DNA of 6,898 nt. Origin: Nanobdellota archaeon. GTDB taxonomy: Archaea > Nanobdellota > Nanobdellia > Woesearchaeales > BS150m-G63. The DNA lies in assembly GCA_023137655.1 (NCBI GenBank), contig JAGLOT010000032.1:1-6898 (forward strand), in the 5' to 3' direction. The position numbers and the translations under genes were made by a program. Shown piece by piece: positions 1-5,576 of this stretch. Under the pieces are notes generated by a model that had not been told where the DNA came from, ran no database searches, and saw only the letters and a list, made by a program, of their open reading frames with translations. Position 1 is the first letter of the stretch; each line of letters begins with the position of its first letter.

Positions 1-105
1 AATCCAATTGTTAAAAAGATTTATGCAGAATGTTTGGGCGAACCATTAAGTGAGAAAGCCCATAAACTCTTACATACAACTTACACTAAAAGGAGTAAAT
101 TTTAA
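1..105 (+). CDS. C-terminal end of an [FeFe] hydrogenase catalytic subunit (partial, 5' end outside window)
   Basis: Frame 1 is open from the window's first base to a TAA at 103-105, giving 34 residues. The segment LGEPLSEKAHKLLHTTY is what I recognise as the end of the iron-hydrogenase small-subunit domain (Fe_hyd_SSU), which in group A enzymes closes the polypeptide with a pattern like NPxxxxLYxEFLGEPxSxKAHxLLHTxY. In the family this helix wraps the H-cluster domain, and the enzyme reversibly makes H2 from protons and reduced ferredoxin. The H-cluster cysteine motifs would lie upstream and cannot be seen. The gene stops one base before the phosphorylase ATG and carries that gene's Shine-Dalgarno inside its last codons, so the two are very probably co-transcribed. 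The call rests on a short tail: the domain match looks strong, but subclass and activity cannot be judged. Confidence 0.72.
   Translation, partial: NPIVKKIYAECLGEPLSEKAHKLLHTTYTKRSKF
91..95 (+). promoter_or_regulatory. Ribosome binding site of the glucan phosphorylase gene
   Basis: AGGAG lies 11 bases before the ATG at 107, inside the last codons of the upstream hydrogenase frame. It decides the start: the in-frame GTG at 50 has no such site and would overlap the hydrogenase tail by 56 bases. Confidence 0.7.
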
Positions 106-106
106 A

Positions 107-1780
107 ATGGATATAGACTTTAGCAAGATGCATGTAGCTTACTTCAGTATGGAGATAGGCATAAGTGCAGATATCCCAACTTATTCTGGTGGATTAGGAG
201 TTCTAGCAGGCGATACACTAAGAAGCTGTGCAGACCTAGAATTACCAGTAATTGCAACAACATTGCTTTACAAAAAAGGTTATTTCAAACAAGAAATAAA
301 AGATGGAAACCAAATTGAATTAGAAGATAAGTGGAATCCAGAAGAATTTACAGAATTATTACCCAATACAATAACAATTAACATAGAAGGAAGAGAAGTA
401 AAAATACAGGCCTGGTTATATAAAAATAAAGGTGTAACAGGACATATAAATCCAATAATTCTTTTAGATACAGACATAGAGGGAAATTCTGATTATGATA
501 GAACATTAACTCAACAATTATACGCTAATGATAAAAAATACAGATTAGCACAAGAAATGGTTTTAGGTATTGGTGGAGTAAGAATGCTTGAAAGTCTTGG
601 CTGTGATAATATTGAAAAATACCATATGAATGAAGGACATTCTGCTTTACTTGTTTTAGAATTAGCAAGAAAATTACAGGGTGATGATATTATTCAAAAA
701 GTAAGAGACAAATGTGTTTTTACAACTCATACTCCAGTTCCTGCGGGTCATGACCAATTTGATAAAGAATTAGCTTTACCAATGATAAAAGAATACTTGC
801 ATGACGATTTAGAAGAAGATATTTTCCACGAAGGTAAATTAAACATGACTCATGTTGGTTTAAGATTCTCAGAATTCATTAATGGAGTTGCAAAGAAACA
901 TGGTGAAGTTTCAAGAACTATGTTCCCAGGTTATCATATTGACTCAATAACAAATGGGGTTCATTCAGCTTTCTGGACAGCAGAACCTTTTCAAAAATTA
1001 TTTGATAAACACATCAAAGGTTGGAAACAAGATTCTTTTAGTTTAAGATATGTATTACAAATTCCAAGAGAAGAAATCTGGGATAGTCATCAAGAATGTA
1101 AAAGAAATTTGATTAAATTTATTAAAGAAAAATATAATGTTGAAATGCAAGAAGAAGTTCTTACTATTGGCTTTGCCAGAAGGGCAGCAACATATAAAAG
1201 AGGAGATATGTTATTTTATAACATAGATCGAATTAAGAAAATAGCAGAAGGTTGCAAAGGCTTACAAATAGTATTTGCAGGAAAGGCCCACCCACAAGAT
1301 ACTCAAGGAAAAGATATTATTAGAAAAATAATTTGGAATATGGGTGAAGTAAGAAATAAAATAAAAGTTTGTTATATTGAAAATTATAATATTCATATTG
1401 CTAAAAAATTAATTCCGGGAGTTGATGTTTGGCTAAATACACCAGAAAGACCCAAAGAAGCATCTGGTACATCAGGAATGAAAGCAGCACATAATGGAGT
1501 TCCACATTTCTCAATATTGGATGGATGGTGGTTAGAAGGCCATATTGAAGATTTAACTGGTTGGAGTATTGGTGAACATCCACAAGAAACAAGAGAAAAT
1601 AGAACAGATTTAGATTCTGAAAGTTTATATGATAAATTAGAATATGTTATTGTTCCTGAATATTATCAACACAGAGAAGACTGGATTAATATTATGAAAC
1701 ATTGTATTGCAATTAACGGCAGTTTCTTTAATACTCATAGAATGGTCCAACAGTATGTTTTAAATGCCTATTTTAAGTAA
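107..1780 (+). CDS. glgP: Alpha-glucan (glycogen/maltodextrin) phosphorylase, short form
   Basis: This is a predicted cytosolic, PLP-dependent enzyme that releases glucose 1-phosphate from the non-reducing end of alpha-1,4-glucans. From the ATG it is 557 residues. Visible motifs are the glycine-rich YSGGLGVLAGD near residues 26-36, NEGHSAL at 175-181, THTPVPAGHD at 207-216, TNGVH at 282-286, FARRAATYKR at 356-365, GKAHPQD at 392-398, and the PLP site EASGTSGMK with the Schiff-base lysine at about 459 (codon near 1481). The GTSGMK rather than GTGNMK wording, and the SMEIG...YSGG opening, place it in the divergent 'alpha-glucan family phosphorylase' group (TIGR02094 type) rather than the roughly 800-residue classical type. 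It has no room for the extra N-terminal domain (DUF3417) carried by longer members. The ATG at 107 is preferred because AGGAG sits 11 bases upstream and the hydrogenase frame ends at 105. It is co-transcribed with the hydrogenase and converges on the minus-strand sugar operon. The family call is secure; the preferred polymer is not shown. Confidence 0.93.
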   Translation: MDIDFSKMHVAYFSMEIGISADIPTYSGGLGVLAGDTLRSCADLELPVIATTLLYKKGYFKQEIKDGNQIELEDKWNPEEFTELLPNTITINIEGREVKIQAWLYKNKGVTGHINPIILLDTDIEGNSDYDRTLTQQLYANDKKYRLAQEMVLGIGGVRMLESLGCDNIEKYHMNEGHSALLVLELARKLQGDDIIQKVRDKCVFTTHTPVPAGHDQFDKELALPMIKEYLHDDLEEDIFHEGKLNMTHVGLRFSEFINGVAKKHGEVSRTMFPGYHIDSITNGVHSAFWTAEPFQKLFDKHIKGWKQDSFSLRYVLQIPREEIWDSHQECKRNLIKFIKEKYNVEMQEEVLTIGFARRAATYKRGDMLFYNIDRIKKIAEGCKGLQIVFAGKAHPQDTQGKDIIRKIIWNMGEVRNKIKVCYIENYNIHIAKKLIPGVDVWLNTPERPKEASGTSGMKAAHNGVPHFSILDGWWLEGHIEDLTGWSIGEHPQETRENRTDLDSESLYDKLEYVIVPEYYQHREDWINIMKHCIAINGSFFNTHRMVQQYVLNAYFK

Positions 1781-1783
1781 TTA

Positions 1784-1807
1784 AGAAAAAAATAATAAAA
1801 AAGAAAA
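1784..1807 (-). terminator. Oligo-T terminator of the sugar kinase operon
   Basis: Read on the minus strand, the 28-base gap after the GHMP kinase stop contains T runs of 4, 6 and 7 (1804-1807, 1797-1802, 1786-1792) with no GC stem. This is the form of intrinsic termination typical of archaea. The gap shows no corresponding T tract on the plus strand, so the phosphorylase transcript probably reads some way into the convergent gene. Confidence 0.6.
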
Positions 1808-1808
1808 T

Positions 1809-2843
1809 CTAGCTTTCCCAGACTTGAACTCCATCAAAGTCAAACCTAAATCTATCAACCTTAACGCCTGCTTTTTCCAAAGCCCTAATAGCTTGTTCTC
1901 TTTTCTTATTATCACAATAGAACAACATACTACCACCAGCTCCAGCACCTAATACTTTAACAGCCCTTACACCGTTTTTCTTGCCTAAAGCAATAAGTTT
2001 CTTCATCTTATCATTAATAATGCCATCTGCTAAATTTCCCCTATTTTTAGTCTCTTCACCTAACAAATAAACAAACTTATCAACATCACCTTTTTCCATA
2101 GCCTTAGCCATATCTAAAGTAACTTTCTTAAGATTCTTAAATGCTGTAACAACTTTCTTCTTCCCTTGAACAAAATTATTAACCATAGTTAAATTTACAT
2201 CACTAGAAATCTTTCTAGTTCCAATATAACCAATAATCATATCTCTTTCAACTTCTTTAACAAAATGGTCTGGAATTTTCAAAACTTTCACATCAACTTT
2301 AATATTATCCATAGTTCCACTATATTTAAGCAATTTAACTCCAGGATAATCAGCCCCATATTCATCTTGCTTTCCATTGCCTCTGAAACCCATTTCTTTA
2401 ATTTCAACTTCACAACCAAGTTCAGCTATTTCTTTATGATTTAACTTTTTGCCTTGAGCTTTTCTAATTGCAGCAATCATTGCAACAAGAACTGCAGAAC
2501 TACTACCCCTACCAGACTGTTTTGGACTATCATTAGAAGTATAAATATTCCAATTACCTTTTAACTTACAAACTTTAATAGCTGCTTTTAATAAATCTAA
2601 TTGGCCATTATATTTGATGTTTTCCCAATCAGAAAAACTTGTTTCTTTATCTAAATCAAGAGATTTAATTGTAATCCCTTTTTTCTTTCTTTTTTCTAAT
2701 GTACAATAAGCATATTCCCTTATTGAAGTATTAAGTGTTACACCTTTCATAGGTATTGCTACAGGTGGAATATCTAATGTTCCCCCTGCTAAATCTGCCC
2801 TTTCTGGTGCTCTTGAATGTATTCTTTTTTTAGTAATTATCAT
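1809..2843 (-). CDS. GHMP-family sugar kinase, HddA-like (D-glycero-D-manno-heptose-7-phosphate kinase family)
   Basis: This 344-residue cytosolic kinase has all three GHMP signatures: the N-terminal RAPERADLAGGTLD (11-24), the ATP-binding loop PKQSGRGSSSA (107-117), and the C-terminal glycine-rich KVLGAGAGGSML (296-307). GNGKQDEYGA (156-164) carries the likely catalytic aspartate at 160. The order and wording (NTSIREYAYCTLE, SLDLD, GKQDxY) best match HddA, which phosphorylates the anomeric carbon of heptose 7-phosphate. HddA-like sequences also include kinases of other sugars. The usual leucine of the PxxxGLGSSSA loop is arginine here (R112). The gene is third in a minus-strand operon, 18 bases after the isomerase stop, with GAGG 10 bases before the ATG. 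No other heptose gene (isomerase, phosphatase, nucleotidyltransferase) is present, so the substrate is open: a heptose or hexose for glycan building, or a phosphosugar from the isomerase next door. The family is secure; the substrate is not. Confidence 0.85.
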   Translation of the reverse strand: MIITKKRIHSRAPERADLAGGTLDIPPVAIPMKGVTLNTSIREYAYCTLEKRKKKGITIKSLDLDKETSFSDWENIKYNGQLDLLKAAIKVCKLKGNWNIYTSNDSPKQSGRGSSSAVLVAMIAAIRKAQGKKLNHKEIAELGCEVEIKEMGFRGNGKQDEYGADYPGVKLLKYSGTMDNIKVDVKVLKIPDHFVKEVERDMIIGYIGTRKISSDVNLTMVNNFVQGKKKVVTAFKNLKKVTLDMAKAMEKGDVDKFVYLLGEETKNRGNLADGIINDKMKKLIALGKKNGVRAVKVLGAGAGGSMLFYCDNKKREQAIRALEKAGVKVDRFRFDFDGVQVWES

Positions 2844-2851
2844 CTTTTGCG

Positions 2852-2858
2852 AACCTCT
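2852..2858 (-). promoter_or_regulatory. Ribosome binding site of the GHMP kinase gene
   Basis: The minus strand reads AGAGGTT in the 18-base gap between isomerase stop and kinase start. Its GAGG core is 10 bases from the ATG at 2843, which supports that start and independent ribosome recruitment within the operon. Confidence 0.6.
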
Positions 2859-2861
2859 TTA

Positions 2862-3608
2862 TTATTTAATTAATTTTTTAAATTCAATTTCATACTTGTC
2901 AGGATTATTTAACATATCATACTTCTCAGGCTTTTTAACAAAGTCTTCATAAATATTCTTACATAAACCAAATTCTTTCTTGTTCTTTTTTAGCCTAAGA
3001 TAAGGCAAATTCTTATAACTTGGATTCTTGATAAATTTACCTTTACCCCCTTCAATAATATAATAATATCCGGCTCCATGTTTCTTAATAATGTCTTTAT
3101 AGATAGAACTAAAACTATTACTTACTAAATTACACATAATTAAAACTTTTTTAGAAGGATTAATTGTAATATGACCATAATTTGGTGGAACAATAATAAT
3201 ATCTCCTTTCTTACCTTTAATTGCAATTGCATCTACAATTTTACTACCCTTTTTATTCTGAATTAAAAATATTCCTTCACCATGAAGAACTTCATAAATT
3301 TCAGGGTAAGAAATTCTTTTCCCTTTCAGATGTGGATGATAATGACCTAAAGTTTTAACTTCTTCCTTACCAAATTTATGTGGTGGAATAACAGTTATAT
3401 CATATCTAACCTTATTCTTTCTAAATTTAACTTCATCTTCTTTCAAATGGACATCCCTATACATGTAATAAATTGGAATATTTTTCTTAACCTTAGAAAT
3501 TAAAACTTTACTTTCATCTTTTAATTTTCTTATCCCTGGTTTAGGTAATTTAATAACATTAGAACTTAATTTATCATTTTTCCAAACCAACCCAAATACT
3601 TTTATCAT
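2862..3608 (-). CDS. pgiA: Cupin-type glucose-6-phosphate isomerase
   Basis: This predicted metal-dependent cytosolic enzyme interconverts glucose 6-phosphate and fructose 6-phosphate. It belongs to the cupin phosphoglucose isomerase family (GPI, PF06560), unrelated in fold to the common PGI. Over 248 residues the core reads RYDITVIPPHKFG (68-80), TLGHYHP (86-92), YPEIYEVLHGEG (101-112), VPPNYGHITIN (140-150) and a closing NPSYKN (195-200). The metal ligands should be H89, H91, E103 and H146, matching H88, H90, E97 and H136 of the Pyrococcus enzyme; the longer gap before the glutamate is seen in the GHYHP...YPEIYEV branch of the family. It exceeds the roughly 190-residue Pyrococcus form through an N-terminal segment of about 65 residues before the cupin core and a basic C-terminal tail after about 200. 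Its ATG overlaps the ROK kinase stop as ATGA, with no good Shine-Dalgarno, so translational coupling is likely. Reaction confidence is high; other sugar phosphates are possible. Confidence 0.85.
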   Translation of the reverse strand: MIKVFGLVWKNDKLSSNVIKLPKPGIRKLKDESKVLISKVKKNIPIYYMYRDVHLKEDEVKFRKNKVRYDITVIPPHKFGKEEVKTLGHYHPHLKGKRISYPEIYEVLHGEGIFLIQNKKGSKIVDAIAIKGKKGDIIIVPPNYGHITINPSKKVLIMCNLVSNSFSSIYKDIIKKHGAGYYYIIEGGKGKFIKNPSYKNLPYLRLKKNKKEFGLCKNIYEDFVKKPEKYDMLNNPDKYEIEFKKLIK

Positions 3609-4459
3609 ATTAGTGTAGCTGCCCCAAGTAAAGCCTCTCTTTGAACTTTACTTACTTTAATATCTACTTTTGCCATTGATTTTTCCTTAATGACTTTCTT
3701 TGCTTCCTTAAGCATATAAGGTGCACTATCTCTTAAACCGCCACTAATAATAATAGCATCAGGATTTAATATGTTAACAATAGAAGAAAAACCAATTCCA
3801 AGATAGCCACTAATTTCAGATAAAACCTTTCCTGCTTTTTTATTTCCTTTTTTTGACATATTAACAAGTTCAAAAGCCTTATACTCTTTACCCATTATTT
3901 TTTTAGACAATTTAACCAATGCCTTACCAGAAGCCATTGCTTCAAAACAGCCTTTATGACCTAAACCACATTTCTGTTTTGAATCTGAGAGTGGAATATG
4001 TCCAATTTCACCAGCAGAACCTTTTGCATTGTATAATTTTTTATTAATGATTATGCCGCCACCAATTCCAGTGCCAAGAGCAACTAAAACAAAATTATTG
4101 TAATCTTTACCATGGCCGTAATGTAATTCTGCTAGTGCAAAACAATTTGCATCATTCTCAACCTTAACTTTAATTTTTAATTGTTTACATAAATAATCTT
4201 CAAGATCAAAATTTCTTAAGGGTAAATTTGGTGGATTTAGAACTGTTCCATTATGCACAGCACTTGCAACACTAACACCTAATCCCTTAACTTTATTCTT
4301 ACCAATAACCAGTTTAACATTCTGAACTAATTTAGTTAAAAATTCTTTTTTAGTCTTAGGTGTATGATACTTAAAACTTCTAATTATCTCACCTTTTCTT
4401 TCAATACCAATTTCTGTTTTGGTTCCGCCAATATCAACTACTGCCTTAATAAGAATCAC
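3605..4459 (-). CDS. ROK-family sugar kinase (glucokinase-like)
   Basis: This is a predicted cytosolic ATP-dependent hexose kinase, first gene of the operon. The 284-residue frame (from GTG) shows the phosphate-binding VVDIGGTKTEIGI (7-19), catalytic ENDANCFALAE (101-111, base D103), GTGIGGGIIINKKL (129-142), GSAGEIGH with sugar-binding E151 and H154, and the ROK signature CGLGHKGCFEAMASG (164-178). It has no N-terminal DNA-binding domain, so it is an enzyme rather than a repressor. Normally the signature is CxCGxxGC and binds zinc; here the second cysteine is Leu166, leaving H154, C164 and C171, with H168 nearby. The start is doubtful. The GTG at 4459 lies inside a near-perfect Shine-Dalgarno, GAGGTGAT (4462-4455). 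An ATT at 4450, exactly placed for that site, would give the normal ROK N-terminus xKAVVDIGGTK. With the isomerase downstream, glucose is the natural guess, but mannose, fructose or N-acetylhexosamine are possible. Confidence 0.85.
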   Translation of the reverse strand: MILIKAVVDIGGTKTEIGIERKGEIIRSFKYHTPKTKKEFLTKLVQNVKLVIGKNKVKGLGVSVASAVHNGTVLNPPNLPLRNFDLEDYLCKQLKIKVKVENDANCFALAELHYGHGKDYNNFVLVALGTGIGGGIIINKKLYNAKGSAGEIGHIPLSDSKQKCGLGHKGCFEAMASGKALVKLSKKIMGKEYKAFELVNMSKKGNKKAGKVLSEISGYLGIGFSSIVNILNPDAIIISGGLRDSAPYMLKEAKKVIKEKSMAKVDIKVSKVQREALLGAATLI

Positions 4460-4462
4460 CTC
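4455..4462 (-). promoter_or_regulatory. Strong Shine-Dalgarno at the ROK kinase start
   Basis: The minus strand reads GAGGTGAT, eight consecutive bases complementary to the usual 16S 3' end (…ATCACCTCC). The only canonical start nearby, GTG at 4459, is embedded in it. The ATT codon at 4450 is 4 bases after the match (8 after the GAGG core), which is normal spacing. This is why the initiation codon is uncertain. Confidence 0.55.
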
Positions 4463-4514
4463 GGAGAATATAATTTGTTATCACCATCTTATAGATTTAA
4501 TTTACATTATTAGC

Positions 4515-4529
4515 TTTAAAAACATTTCG
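4515..4529 (-). promoter_or_regulatory. Putative archaeal promoter (BRE + TATA) of the ROK-PGI-GHMP operon
   Basis: On the minus strand, CGAAATG (4529-4523, BRE-like with its A run) is followed by TTTTTAAA (4522-4515, TATA-like). Transcription would begin roughly 25 bases downstream, near 4490, leaving a leader of about 30-40 bases that contains the strong Shine-Dalgarno. In such AT-rich sequence the match is suggestive only. Confidence 0.4.
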
Positions 4530-4534
4530 TTTTA

Positions 4535-4606
4535 GAAGACAAAAATCTTCAAAGTTCATTCAAAAGAGCAAGCCCTTTAGAGTTTACTCCATGATTTCGT
4601 AAACTC
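4535..4606 (-). other. Cluster of three small inverted repeats downstream of the ORF6N gene
   Basis: In minus-strand order: an 8-bp stem GAGTTTAC/GTAAACTC (4599-4606 with 4580-4587, loop 11); a 7-bp stem AAAGGGC/GCTCTTT containing one G-U pair (4572-4578 with 4563-4569, loop 2); and a 5-bp stem GAAGA/TCTTC (4546-4550 with 4535-4539, loop TTTTTG). They start 23 bases after the ORF6N stop and end before the proposed operon promoter. A 3' UTR or terminator of the ORF6N gene is therefore the simplest reading. The G-U pair in the second stem fits transcription from the minus strand. No riboswitch family is recognised. Confidence 0.4.
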
Positions 4607-4628
4607 ATAAATTCATAAACTAAAACAG

Positions 4629-5486
4629 CTATAATTTTTGCAATAAGTCTAATGACCCAATATCAAATTTAGAAAATGCAAACCATTTCTTGCCCAAATC
4701 TTTCAAAGAAGCACCAAAATGATAAACTTCTCTATCTATTATCAAAAATCTATCGTGAGACTTAGCAAATTTATTAATCTTAATCTCAAAATATTGTTCA
4801 TTAAACTTTTTTAAGCCTAATCGTAATTTATCTGTAATTTTATTCGTGTAAATAATAACTTTAACACCCTTCAATGTGGAAAATAGTAATAATGTATTAT
4901 TATCAATATAATTGTCAATTAATATTACCTCATTTTTAGCTGAATTAATCAAATCAGAAACAAATTTGTGTGCATCAAAAATTTGTCCATCAAAAAATAT
5001 GCCTTGTTTGGGTTCATGATTTTCCAATGCATCAAAAACTTTGTTAAAATTTACATTTGTTTTTTCTTCAAAATTAATCTGTTTTCTTTCAATACTCTCC
5101 AATCTTGAGAATATTTGAGCATTATTTGAAATAAAATTCCTCATAGCTACAAAAGTATCTATTATATTTATACTCACTTTAATAGCGATAGTACTTTTTA
5201 AAATTCCTGCAAGCATCGAAACTCCTGGTTCTGTAAATGCAATAGGTAATTTTCTAGTACCACCCCAACTTGAAGTCACATTTTGTGACCTCAAGTCATT
5301 AAATTCCTCTTTTGTGAGTTGAAATCTAAATCTAAGGGGAAAACGATTAATGTTTCTATTAACTGCCTGATTTAAAACCTTAGTCTCAACCCTATACAGA
5401 TTAGCTAAATCACTATCTAATATTACTTGTTTATTCCTAATAGTATATATCTTATTTTTCAAATCTTCAATAATCAAATCTTGCAT
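4629..5486 (-). CDS. ORF6N-domain protein with C-terminal degenerate PLD-like domain
   Basis: This 285-residue protein has two parts. Residues about 10-95 form an ORF6N domain: VILDSDLANLYRVETKVLNQ, then NRFPLRFRFQLT (48-59) and LPIAFTEPGVSMLAGIL (80-96). ORF6N is a phage-associated, KilA-N-related domain presumed to bind DNA. A charged, probably coiled-coil linker spans about 125-155. Residues about 165-275 look like one phospholipase-D half: VILIDNYID (187-195), then SHDRFLIID (243-251) followed by HFGAS, which is an HxK(x)4D motif with Arg246 in place of lysine. I recognise this ORF6N/'HDRFLIID...GASLKDLGKKWFAF' arrangement as one found in many bacterial chromosomes. Its function is not established and catalysis is doubtful. 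There is no Shine-Dalgarno before the ATG, so the mRNA may be leaderless. It is a lone gene between unrelated units, consistent with horizontal acquisition. Confidence 0.8.
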   Translation of the reverse strand: MQDLIIEDLKNKIYTIRNKQVILDSDLANLYRVETKVLNQAVNRNINRFPLRFRFQLTKEEFNDLRSQNVTSSWGGTRKLPIAFTEPGVSMLAGILKSTIAIKVSINIIDTFVAMRNFISNNAQIFSRLESIERKQINFEEKTNVNFNKVFDALENHEPKQGIFFDGQIFDAHKFVSDLINSAKNEVILIDNYIDNNTLLLFSTLKGVKVIIYTNKITDKLRLGLKKFNEQYFEIKINKFAKSHDRFLIIDREVYHFGASLKDLGKKWFAFSKFDIGSLDLLQKL

Positions 5487-5506
5487 AAATTAACTATAAT
5501 TTAAAT

Positions 5507-5514
5507 CAATTTAA
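5507..5514 (-). promoter_or_regulatory. Possible TATA element for a leaderless ORF6N transcript
   Basis: The minus strand reads CTTAAATT centred about 25 bases before the ATG at 5486. That is where a TATA box would sit if transcription began at or next to the start codon, and it fits the absence of a Shine-Dalgarno. A second AT-rich run (TTTAAATTA) lies closer to the start. The background composition makes this weak. Confidence 0.25.
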
Positions 5515-5538
5515 GTTTTACTTAGGTTTTTCCGTAAA

Positions 5539-5576
5539 CTTTTCGAGAAAAGAAAGAAAAAGAAAGAAAAAAATTA
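5539..5576 (-). terminator. Polypyrimidine terminator after the lipoprotein gene
   Basis: Immediately after the lipoprotein stop, the minus strand is an almost unbroken pyrimidine tract: a run of eight T, then two CTTTCTTTT-type repeats. A 6-bp hairpin CTTTTC/GAAAAG (5552-5547 with 5544-5539, loop of two) follows. Termination by the T runs is the natural reading; on the plus strand the same bases are an AGAAAGAAAA tandem repeat. Confidence 0.55.

Noticed and set aside
50..106. GTG start at 50 extending the phosphorylase by 19 residues
   Set aside because: Those codons are the out-of-frame shadow of the hydrogenase tail; AGGAG and the ATG at 107 give a family-typical N-terminus.
280..477. Minus-strand 65-residue frame inside glgP
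   Set aside because: It lies wholly opposite conserved phosphorylase sequence, with no recognisable domain.
1401..1592. Minus-strand 63-residue hydrophobic frame inside glgP
   Set aside because: It is antisense to the PLP-lysine region; its hydrophobicity is a by-product of the opposite-strand codons.
4463..4628. tRNA or known riboswitch in the ORF6N-ROK spacer
   Set aside because: No cloverleaf, T-loop motif or conserved riboswitch core was recognisable; only small hairpins are present.
5546..5576. AGAAAGAAAA tandem repeat as a microsatellite, phase-variable tract or CRISPR-like repeat
   Set aside because: There are only two short imperfect copies, and they are explained as the complement of a T-rich terminator. 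No spaced repeats exist anywhere in the window.
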